Positions 11,342-20,663 of a DNA stretch of 64,000 nt are shown here, piece after piece (position 1 is the first letter of the stretch; every line of letters starts with the position of its first letter). This DNA comes from Lobulomyces angularis (Eukaryota; Chytridiomycota; Chytridiomycetes; Lobulomycetales; Lobulomycetaceae). The position numbers and the translations under genes are program-made. The notes below the pieces were generated by a model. That model saw nothing but the letters and a program-made list of their open reading frames with translations. It was not told the DNA's origin and did not search any database. The DNA lies in NCBI GenBank assembly GCA_027604685.1, contig JADHYX010000005.1, forward strand, positions 62,001 through 126,000. The letters run 5' to 3'.

Positions 11342-12522
11342 ATGCAATTTTCATCATTAAAATTACCATCGAGAAACTGGTCAATATTTTTTGCTACTAC
11401 TGGATCGCTAATAAGCTTAGGTCTTTATGACAGATTTAAAAAAAAGCAAATTTTAAAGGAATTTACGGAAAAAGTATTCAAAAATACCGTTAATTTAATT
11501 AATGTTTTGTAACAGGCGAAAGTTTTATCTTTGGGAACTATAGAAACAAATGAAATGCCTAGAAAAGTTTTAGTATTCACGTAATTAATTTTGTAATTTC
11601 GTTTTTCTCAAATTTGTTATACAGATCCGACGGTCAATACTCAAAATATGTGTTCTCAGAATTTATAAAACCAAGTAATTTTTTTTTTTTACATTGTTGC
11701 TTTATTATCTTTAATTTTTTTTTGCTAACCAAAATCAAAATTAGTTTTCGATGCAGCCGCTATTGACTATGATTTGTACGAGCCACGTAGAGAAGGCCAG
11801 GTTAAGGAAAAAATTATAGATTTGATTCAAACGGGGAAAGAAGAATTGGAAGGAAAGGCTAAAAAGAAAATAGAAGAGGCAAACAAAAAAAAAACTTTGT
11901 TGGAAAAGATGTTTGGAAGTTGGGAAAGGAAGTTAACACCTCAAGAGCAGCATATGTTATCTTTTATGGAACGACCAAAATATTGTGTTGATCAATCACT
12001 AATTGCTGTGGGTGCAGAGGGATGGACTGAGGTACGATATCAATTATTTCTCAATAGGTAAAATAATTTTTTTAGTTGCTTGAAGGTTTGGATACAGGAT
12101 TACGAACGAATAAACCAAGAAAAAGTGAAGTTGTAGTTGGAGAAGGTAGTGAACCAAATATTGAAAATTCGGAACAGAAAGAAGCTGCGATGACGATTGA
12201 ATCTGAGATTACTCAACCAAATGTTGAAATTCCTTACGGATTTGAGTTACCAGCTTTAGGTTTTATTCCCGCTCGCCAACTGAATGGCTGGTCCCTATTT
12301 CCTTACCGTGTTTATCGCTGGTTTCTGGAAAGAAAAGTGCTTCAAGTTGTCGGAGAAGAAGCGCTGAGGATTTCATTTAATGAAGAAAAAAAAAAATTTG
12401 TGAAAGAAGATTTCTTTTTTGGAAGTGGAACAGGACTACATGGAACCACTGACATAAAAACTGATAACTATGAAAATAAATTAAACTTAGAAACTATGGA
12501 AAAGTTGCAATTAATTGTATAA
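11342..12522 (+). CDS. TIM54: Mitochondrial inner-membrane translocase subunit Tim54
   Basis: Five exons. Residues 1-40 contain the family start LPSRNWSIFFATTGSL followed by SLGLYDRFKKKQ: a single membrane segment ending in YDR, as in Tim54. Later family blocks are IDYDLYEPRREG (~100), RPKYCVDQSLIAVGAEGWTE, ALGFIPARQLNGWSLFPYRVYRWF and a C-terminal block around FFFGSGTGLHG. Tim54 is a subunit of the TIM22 complex that inserts multi-spanning carriers into the inner membrane, with its bulk in the intermembrane space. The gene lies head-to-tail with TAF9. The next mitochondrial import gene in the window is TOM70 at 20664. Confidence 0.9.
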
Positions 12523-12732
12523 ACAATGTTTTTTTACAGTAAATATAGCTTTTTGTATAATTGTTGACGAATATTATTTATTAAATTAAAGATCTTAGAA
12601 TAAAGTTGAAAAAAACAATCAACTTAACAAAATCATCGAAATTTGGAAGCTGAAAAAAATCTCTGTTTATAATTTAGCTTGATAATTTAAATTTTTTTCT
12701 ACTAAAAAAAAATTTAAAAAATATTTTTCAAA

Positions 12733-13835
12733 ATGACTACAGTTCAAGATCCCCAGTTAGTTCCAAAAGATGCAAAACTACTAAATTTATTAATGGAGGC
12801 ATTAGGAATTAAGAATTACGATCCTAACTGCACATTACTTTTACTTCAATTTATGAAAACTTATACTGCAAACCTCTTACAGGATGCTCAAGCTTATGCT
12901 CAGCATGACAATAGAACTGAAATTGAACATCAAGATATCCAGCTTGCTATTACTCAAATTGTTTCATCGAGCTTTATTAAACCTCCTTCTAAGGATGTAA
13001 GAAAAAAGTTCCAACTACTTTTTTTTTTAAAAATTTTAATTAACAACAGCAATTATATGATAATTATATATATCATGAACTTCACTTAAATATTTGTTTT
13101 TATTTTAAAAAAAATATAGTTTTTAACAGATTTGGCAGAAAAAAAAAATGCTATACCACTACCTATAATTGGAGAAAAATTTGGAATTAGATGTCCTCCT
13201 GATCGACACAATCTAACAAAAAATAATTTTCAGATTTTACCTTCAGTAAATTTTTTTTTAATTCTTATTTTTATTATAACTTTCTTTTTCTTTGTTGTTT
13301 GTAGTCGGAAAAAACACAAAACTCCACTCAAAGTAATTCAAGGCCACCTAATTTACCATTCCTTCCCTCCCATCAATCGTTAGCCCCACAGAGTTTATAT
13401 AGAGGTAATATGTTGCAAACTCATTATTTCTAAAAATTATTTTGTTCATATTAAATTAAAGGACCATCGTCACAACCTCAATATCAAGCACAATTTAGGC
13501 CGCAACAGCAGTTTAGACCAATCGGAATGGGTGGTATATTTATAAATATTGATAACAACAAAAGTTTCACTTTTTTTTTTTAAAAAGGACCACCTTCACA
13601 GCAGCATTTTAGACCACAGCAACATCCTCAAAATTTTAGACCACTAATTGGACAAAATCAACAGCAGTACCAACAAAGTTTTATGAGTGCAGGGTCTGCC
13701 CTTCCCCAAATTTACAGACCTGCTGGTAATAATTATAATTCAAATGTCCAGCATGCAGCGGCACTTCCTCCACAACAGCATTTTTTGACACAGCAGCATA
13801 AAAAAGTGAAAAAAGAAGATGATGATTATGATTGA
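12733..13835 (+). CDS. TAF9: TFIID/SAGA subunit TAF9 with FRP/Q-rich tail
   Basis: Five exons. Residues 10-90 are a histone fold: VPKDAKLLNLLMEALGIKNY, then a long helix, then IEHQDIQLAITQIV. The family's conserved post-fold block follows across the next exon: DLAEKKNAIPLPIIGEKFGI and RCPPDRHNLTKNNFQILPS, close to metazoan and fungal TAF9. The rest is a low-complexity tail rich in Gln, Pro and repeated FRP (PQQQFRPIG, HFRPQQHPQNFRP), ending in KKVKKEDDDYD. TAF9 pairs with TAF6 in TFIID and SAGA and acts in the nucleus in promoter recognition. The Q/FRP tail is unlike the usual short C-terminus and looks prion-like. Confidence 0.92.
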
Positions 13836-14125
13836 TTTGATTATAAAATTTTGGTGATATTCTTGGGAAAGAAAATGTATGGGCAAGAAATATATTTAAA
13901 CTATTTATTTACTTTTATTAAAAAATTAGTTGCTAGTATAATTTGTTTCTATTAATATTATGAGGTGTTAATAGTATGAGGTTTGAAATATTTAAAAAAT
14001 CGAAATTCAAATTTTTATTTATGAAGAAAAAAAAAAATGAAAGAAATTGAATGTTTTCAAAACGAAAAATTGTGAAAATGAAAACTATTAATAAGTAAGA
14101 TTGAGTTATTTAATTCTTATTGCAA

Positions 14126-14650
14126 TTAATATAAAATCTCCATTTTACTTTTTAACCAAGTCATTCTTTCATTTTCTTTTAAATTCAAGAAATTAGAAAT
14201 ATAACCAGAATTTTTCTCCAAAAATGTGACGATTTCAATTAACTCTTTAATGCTAAAAACATCCAGTTCATTATTAGCTAAAAAGTTTGTGAATAAAAAA
14301 CAAAAAAAGAAAATAAGTATCATACTGATAGGATGCTTAAAATCAGTTAATACTTGCTTCTGTAAGGGGTTATTAACACATGTAGTTGTTGAGGAGTTAA
14401 ACGAATTTACAGACTGTTTACTTTCCAAAATTTTAGATTCATTAGCAATAACTTCTTTTTTTTTTGATGAAAAAGTTTTGTTTCTTATTGAATTATTGAA
14501 TTTTTTTGTTTTAAAAAATAATTTAATGCTTTTTAAAACTTTTTTCATGTTTTTTTTTTTATTCTTTTTACAATTTTTTTTCAGCAACATTTGTTTTGCT
14601 TTTAAATAATATATTTTTTTAAGCTTCCTATTTTTATTGTTTTTTTTCAA
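14126..14650 (-). CDS. Lys-rich hypothetical protein
   Basis: The frame is one ORF of 174 codons, but a likely intron (gtatgatacttatttt...tttttag, about 14284-14330) removes an unnatural hydrophobic stretch and joins HPIT to NNELDVFSIKELIE. The first 70 residues are almost all Lys, Asn, Phe and Leu, which could be a nucleolar or RNA-binding basic region. The C-terminus forms two amphipathic helices (SIKELIEIVTFLEKNS, LKENERMTWLKSKMEILY). No family recognised. The gene may be real because the spliced C-terminus keeps helical periodicity, but low complexity makes this uncertain. Confidence 0.4.
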   Translation of the reverse strand: MKKNNKNRKLKKIYYLKAKQMLLKKNCKKNKKKNMKKVLKSIKLFFKTKKFNNSIRNKTFSSKKKEVIANESKILESKQSVNSFNSSTTTCVNNPLQKQVLTDFKHPISMILIFFFCFLFTNFLANNELDVFSIKELIEIVTFLEKNSGYISNFLNLKENERMTWLKSKMEILY

Positions 14651-15015
14651 AAAAAAAAAACAATGAAAATTTTAATTTTTTGGAGAACAGAGAATATCGT
14701 GTTCGATATTTTTTTTCCAGGAAACTATTCTTCAAATACAGAACTAATCAACTCTAAATGAATATTTATTTGTACTTAAGTAATCGTTATTCTGAACATC
14801 AATAATGAAGCCTCTCAATAGACAAATATTTGGAGAAGTTTCCTTTGTTTTAACAACTAAAAGAAGGAGTCTTGTGAGTCTCCATTCCAGCAAAACGGGC
14901 TTTAATCATCTCTTAGCTAAATTATCAAAATGAAGCCCAAAAAAAATGGACATTATATAACATTTTTATTTTTAAATTAATAACTATCTTAAAAAAATTG
15001 CATCTATTCTTTATC
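14651..15015. other. Intergenic, with one small ORF
   Basis: Spacer between two minus-strand genes. It is less AT-rich than other spacers at 14800-14935 and holds the 42-residue plus-strand ORF listed separately. Confidence 0.55.
14805..14933 (+). CDS. Candidate 42-residue basic microprotein
   Basis: ATG at 14805, TGA at 14931. The product starts MKPLNRQIFGEVSFVLTTKR and continues RSLVSLHSSKTGFNHLLAKLSK. It is basic with only one acidic residue, Ser/Arg/Leu-rich and able to form an amphipathic helix, like a mitochondrial presequence or very small mitochondrial protein. No intron is needed. It is not homologous to anything I can name, so it is a candidate only. Confidence 0.3.
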   Translation: MKPLNRQIFGEVSFVLTTKRRSLVSLHSSKTGFNHLLAKLSK

Positions 15016-15936
15016 TTATTCTTTAACTTTTTTGGTACCTCTAAGTAAACCGGTTCTTCTTGCAGCAATAAGACCAACCTTTTGACCTGGTGGTGCATCT
15101 CTTGCAACTGTTGAAGCATGACCAATATGTTGATGATTACCACCACCATGAGGATGGTCTACTGGATTCATCGCAACACCTCTAGTTCTTGGCCATGAGT
15201 TACGTTTAACACGGTATTTGTGATAAGCTCTACCAGCTTTAAGTAGAGGTTTATCAACGATCCCACCAGAAGCTACAATACCAATAGTAGCACGGCAATC
15301 TGAATTAATAACTTTTTTGGCACCAGATCCCATCTTTAATCTCGTTTTTCCTTCATCTGGGTTATGTCCGATAATAGTTGCGTAGGTACCAGCTGCTCTT
15401 GCTAAGGATCCTCTATCTCCTACTCTTTCCTCAACGTTACATATAATAGTACCTTCTGGCATTGAACCAACATTTAATGTATTTCCAACATTTAAAGCAG
15501 CTTAAATTCAAAGTTTAATCATACCAAACAAAAAAAATTTGTAAACCTTTCTTTCCACAATAAATAAACTGACCAGTAAATAAACCTTCGGTAGCAATAA
15601 ATAATTCTTCCCTTTGTTTATATTTGTAAACATCTCGAAAGACAACTTTGGCTAATGGAGCTCCTCTTCCTGGGTCATGAATAATTTCTTTGACAACACC
15701 ACGAACATAACCATGTCTAAAGAAAGTTAAAAAAATATTAAAGTTGTAAAAAATATTTTATTTTAAATTTTCAGAATTAAAGAAATTATTGCAAACAAAA
15801 ATGGTGAAAATGATTTTATAATTTACCTTTCACTGAAATCTAAAGATCTTAATTTTGCTGCTCCTTTTCTTAATTTTGTGTGAGATTTGAAAATTCCACC
15901 AGCACCTTTTCTTTGAGTTCTAATAACGCGACCCAT
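15016..15936 (-). CDS. RPL2: Cytosolic 60S ribosomal protein uL2 (RPL8/Rpl2)
   Basis: Four exons (ATG at 15936; stop at 15016-15018). The N-terminus [20 protein letters not shown], the central block [20 protein letters not shown] and the C-terminal [16 protein letters not shown] are diagnostic of eukaryotic uL2. The His in [10 protein letters not shown] is the residue known to sit near the peptidyl-transferase centre in this family. Length is about 255 residues, as expected. Introns interrupt after SER, after the HGYVRGVV...YCGKK exon region and before AALNVG. The region just upstream holds an 84-base tandem duplication. Confidence 0.98.
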
Positions 15937-16601
15937 TTAATTTACTAGATGTGGAGAAAGCATATTAATAGCCAAAATTAAAATTTGGAAGAAGTAAATC
16001 AAAAAAAATAGAAAAGTGAAATATGTAGCATTTTAAATTGAATATTAGAAAAGTGGTTCAATTAAAATTGAAATGAAGTAATTAAAAAAATAGAAAAGTG
16101 AAATATGTAGCATTTTAAATTGAATATTAGAAAAGTGGTTCAATAAAAATTGAAATGAAAAGAGTTTTAAGTCATCCCATCCAATTAAAAAATGCATGAA
16201 GTTGAAGAAAATACTCGAAATTTGAGTTCAAGTGATGATTTTGCGTTTAAAATTAGTATTTTATTGAAGTTGCATTAAGAAAAAAAATTGTCTATTTGTA
16301 GTAGGACTTACGTTAAAATAAAATGGGAGAATAGCTTGTTACACAAAGGTCCAGAAAATCACTTTTTATATAATACAACTATCCCCAAATTATTTTTCTT
16401 TAAATTTTGTATCAGGTTTTAGTTTAGAAAATTCAATTGTTCTATTCCTATTGTATATTTTTTTATGGTATATTGTTAGTAAACTACATCTTCTCTAAAA
16501 TCATTAACTTAAAAGTAAAAACAGCTACTTCAATTCTGTAACTCATTATGATAAATTCGTAAAATTTGAATAAATATTTTTTTTAGTCACAGCAACAGTG
16601 G
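15937..16601. other. Intergenic, promoter side of uL2
   Basis: No gene recognised. It contains the 84-bp direct duplication and then the 3' flank of the mitochondrial carrier. Confidence 0.55.
15991..16157. repeat. 84-bp direct tandem duplication upstream of uL2
   Basis: Copies at 15991-16074 and 16075-16157. Both contain aaaagtgaaatatgtagcat followed by ttttaaattgaatattagaa, with only a few differences. It lies about 55 bases upstream of the uL2 start codon, so it may duplicate promoter or 5'-UTR sequence. Confidence 0.9.
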
Positions 16602-18251
16602 TTAGTCATTATCCCAAAACTGGCTAGAACAAACTTCGTATGCTAGCAATCCCAGAGCACTGGGAGGCATAGCAGTTATGAGTTTTGGTCCAATACCACG
16701 ATAAAATGTTTTAATTCCCCTTCTCTTTAAAACAGTTGATAATAAATTAAGTTTAAAACGGATCCCACCTTTCCGGTTTAGGTTCTCCTTCATTTTCCAT
16801 TGTTCTCCAAAGTCCATAACTTTTCTGACCTTTTCCAACGGAAACACTGTCATTTGATAAGCACAACCAGCCTGCAAGGATTTAAACAGGATAAATAAAT
16901 TTTATGCAATTACCATTGCGCCTGCTGTTAAAACGGCTGCTGAGTTCGCTAATGTGGCAGAAAAAGGTCTTTTTTCTTTAGAAATAACTTGAGATTGGTT
17001 GTCAAAAACTATCTTGTGTACAATATTTTTTTCATCAATAGACGAAGGTTTATCAGATGATTCTATAATAACATCATTTTCATTTATATAGTGTATTCCT
17101 TTTAAATTAAATGCATCTGCAACAATAGTTTTACTAAAATTTTTCATTCCCTCAAAAATTCCAAAAAACATCATAAATCCTATAATATAAGTTGGTAAGC
17201 AAAAATAAATATTTACCTAAAGAATCTTTCAAACAAATAAAAAAAAATTTTTTGTAAAGAAACTTCTGTACATGCTTTTGCAAAGACCAAAAATTAACTT
17301 TAGATGATGATGGAGGCAAAATTTTTTCTAAAGTTAATTTTAAAACTTTAAAAACGCCATCGCTAGTCAAAATTTACATAAAATTTTAAAAAATGGATTT
17401 CATTCATACCTACGATAATTTATTAAGTCTTTTCCTGATATTGATCTTTGAATGTTATCTTTTCAAATATGTTTTTGAGTTTTTTTTTTTTTTCATTCAT
17501 TTAAAATTACCTAAAGGAACCGATAAGAACGACTGAAAAAATCCTCCTAAAAAACCACCAGCAAAAGCGTTCTTGTACTGAAAGCCATAAGTAAATTCCA
17601 AAAAATCTAAAACAGCGTTAACTTAATTTAATTGTAAATCTTTATCTCACCTGAAGTTATTGCGTAAACGTTAAATAAAACTGCACCAACAAATGCATTT
17701 GCCAGCATTAAAGGCAACATGTTTCTGCCAATTACTTGGATTCCTTCATTTTTAACTACACTTCGAACAAATCTAAATTGATTTTTATGCAAAAATAAGA
17801 AAAAATTTTATGAAAGTAGAATTGCAAAAAACCTAAAGTTTGCTTTTTTTTCTTCAGCTGAAGCCATGGCAGAAAATAGGGCCCAGGGATTTAATGTAGA
17901 TGGTCTAAAAAATTTAACAGGAGTTCTAAACCAATACTTCAAAAAGCCTTTTCCAAAACCTTTAATTTACAAGATTTAAAAAAAAAAGAAAAAAGTAGGA
18001 ATACCAGATAAGGTGATGGTGGATTTCATAAGAAAAGCTCTAACAAAGGCTGCGATTGTCTCAGCCAAATTTTCTGTGGTAGTTTCAAGAGATTCAACAT
18101 CTTTACTCTTTGAAGCAACTTTTTTTAAATTGTGTGTGCTAATTTTGATACCATTTCCAACGCCAGGCAAGTTTGTTAGGTTTTCATCCAAGTTTTTACA
18201 CTTTTCATCGTCTTTACTGTTGCCTTTGATTAAAAGGACAGTTTCAGTCAT
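16602..18251 (-). CDS. Mitochondrial carrier family protein (divergent)
   Basis: Multi-exon gene (ATG at 18251). A hydrophilic, Lys/Asp-rich N-terminus of ~60 residues is followed by paired membrane helices. Carrier signatures (Px[DE]xx[KR]) are seen as SVPLDNIQRSISGKDLINYR in the second repeat and FPLEKVRKVM in the third. The gene ends in the typical last-helix region GIGPKLITAMPPSALGLLAYE. The first repeat signature is degenerate (around TPVKFFRPSTLNPWALFSAM). An inserted hydrophilic loop (DVIIESSDKPSSIDEKN) enlarges the middle. Carriers exchange metabolites across the inner membrane; the substrate cannot be read here. The segment directly upstream of its start (18283-18418) is an inverted copy of part of the neighbouring Fanzor relic. 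Confidence 0.8.
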
Positions 18252-18282
18252 CAAATTTTTTATTCAAATTTTTTTGAAATTT

Positions 18283-18418
18283 CATTTTTTCCTCCTTAAT
18301 ATCTACTGTTGAGTAATCCCTTAAATTTGTTTTAAAAGTGTATTTGTATCAAGAATTAAAGTACCGAGGAATACTAGAATTAGATAGCAGGACAGCATTA
18401 AACGGTTTTAACAAATAC
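18283..18418 (-). repeat. Inverted-repeat left arm: inverted copy of an internal Fanzor segment
   Basis: The reverse complement matches 19201-19320: shared blocks include gtttaatgctgtcc, gctatctaatt, taattcttgata and gattactcaac...agtagatatta, with small indels and substitutions. It lies 32 bases upstream of the carrier start codon. Confidence 0.88.
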
Positions 18419-18419
18419 T

Positions 18420-20390
18420 GTTCCTACAAATAAATGAATTTAAATATGATTCATTAAAGGCATTCCAATGAACTCAAATCCATCTTGATCGACTACAATA
18501 TTTGTTGATCAAGTGCGATAACATCCACATCTATACCACCCACTTTACAAAATTTTTTCTTTTAAATTGTCCAGTTACTGAGCACCTACCTTTACATAAA
18601 GATGATAGTCAAGTTATCGCATCAGAGTTAAAAAAAGTTGACAGCAACATATCGAGAAGTGGTGGTGATAGAAAACTGTTGGTTGATCATTTTTTACCTT
18701 TTATTAAAAGGGATAAAGAGTTGATTGATTATAAAGGGGAAAAGATTTTGTAATATCAACAACTAGCAACTTACATGTCTGAAACATTCGAGATTAGTAT
18801 TAAAGGTAACAAAAAGTAAAAAAGTAAAAAACTAATTTTTTAGTTAGTTAATGTGCAAAGAAATTTTGTAAAAAAGATAAAAACTTTAATAACTCAAGGT
18901 GTTGTCAAACAACATTTTCCACGCAATTTTGCAAGTGGTTTGCAAGAAGAAGAACGTCAACAACTTAAATGGGAGAGGAGGTAATTAAAAAGAGTTTAAA
19001 GTAAAGTGCAAATCTTGTTCGTACTGCAATTTTTGACAACATTCCATTACCAGAAAATATTCATTTAGACGATCAAGATTTAGTCGGTCACATATTAGCT
19101 ATCCTTCCCCAAGATATGCAAAAGGCATACCATACAAAATAACCATTCGATGGAAGCTTATTTATATTCATATATGCAACTGAGTAAATTGTTCAAACAT
19201 TATTTGTTAAAACCGTTTAATGCTGTCCCGCTATCTAATTATCGTATTCTTAATTCTTGATACTAATATACTTTAAAAACAAATTTTGGAGATTACTCAA
19301 CCAGTAGATATTAACGAGGAGACAAAACCTGGATAATGGTCCCAAGTTTTTAACTTAAATAACAAAGCTTTTTAAAGAAAAAGAGGTAGTGACAATGAAT
19401 TGTCGTTTACAGGAATGATCCGAACTAATTTGGTTGGCGTTTCAGTTAATATTGGTCCACCCCCAACAAAAGGTCGAAGGGTACACTAAATATTTAATTC
19501 TTTTTTTATTTTTTTTTACAGGGAAAGAAAAAAAAAATTAGATTGAATGCCTTTAGCACAGAAGTTTATCTTGAAAGAAACACTGCAGTGGTTAGTCAAA
19601 GAAAATTTTTGTTGTGATAGATCCTAATAAATGAGATCGCTGTATTGCCTTGGTCCAAAAAATAAAAAACTTCGTTATTCTCAACCTCAACGAGAAATGG
19701 AAACAAGAAAAAAAAAGAGTAGAAGAATTCGAGAAGAGTTGACAACAATTGCAGGATTGAATTCAGTGGGATTGAATGTAACTGTACCCCATACTACTGT
19801 AACCAATTACCTTTAATCTTTATCTCCGAACATTTTTTTCTGAGGATTTTCTTAAGAAGCAAGATTTTTATGGAAAGAAAATTTTTATAAAACTTCGCTT
19901 TAATGCTTTCATTAATACTAAAAAGTCAGAAGAAAAATTTATAAAAAAATTTAAAGGTTCATATGGAGGTGGAAGGCGAACAATAGTGATAATTGGGGAT
20001 TGGGATTCAGGTGGGACACATTAGTTGGTCAAGTTACTGCCAAGGAGAAAGGTTAGGGAAATGTTTCGTCAAGCAGGTTTGATGTTATGTTACTAGATAA
20101 TTAGAAGACTTCAAAAGTTTGTCCTGCTTGTTATAGAGAAACTCTTGAAAATTTTAGAAGAAGAACGTATCGTAAACCTTGGAGAAATGATGAGATGATA
20201 ACTGTTCATGGCTTGTTGCGCTGCCACAGCGAAAATACTCCATAATCGAATTGTTATTTATTAAGACTATGAAATCGAGATGATGCAACTACCTTAAACC
20301 AAAGACGTATAGTCAATTCATTTTTGCGTGGTGGTGCGTGACCATCTCCATTTTTAGGAGCTAAAATTCCTGGCTAGTTTTCGCTACCTA
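18420..20390 (+). pseudogene. Degenerate Fanzor (eukaryotic TnpB-like RNA-guided nuclease)
   Basis: Conceptual reading in pieces across frames shows the family order. N-terminal helical parts are at 18502-18753 and ~18775-19140. A TGMIRTNLVGVSVNIGPPPT block (~19412) corresponds to the family's kTDGvsv strand. RuvC-I reads VVIDPNK (Asp codon 19620-19622), at once followed by TGA and a shift into RSLYCLGPKNKKLRYSQPQR (19634 on). A GDWDSGGTH block follows (~19997). RuvC-II reads LLDN*KTSKVCPAC (~20082-20130), where the family has DEyrTSk.C: the Glu is Asn and the next codon is TAG. The zinc ribbon continues to HGLLRC. RuvC-III reads NRDDATTLNQRRIVNSFLRGG (20273 on). Stops and shifts throughout mean it is dead. 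No guide-RNA or end structure was identified. Confidence 0.85.
19201..19320 (+). repeat. Inverted-repeat right arm, inside the Fanzor relic
   Basis: Partner of 18283-18418 in opposite orientation, about 780 bases apart. Its downstream edge reads into EITQPVDINEETKPG, part of the nuclease relic, so the left arm is a rearranged fragment, not a terminal repeat. Confidence 0.85.
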
Positions 20391-20663
20391 TACCCAAATG
20401 GTACAAAAAGCTGGTATATTGTAAAATAAAAAAATTAATTTTTGCTAGATAAAAACTTGAGTACTACTTCATTTTTTATAACTTTTAATATTTTATATTA
20501 ATTATTGAAGATAACTGTTATTAAAGGATTAAAAAGATTCTATGAATTCTGTTGCAGATTCTAAAGATAAATTGATTTTTCTGAAGAGATCTTCTGTTGA
20601 ATTTTTTTTTTCCCAACTAAACTTAAAAAACCAAACCAAATATTAATGTTTTTTATTAACAAA

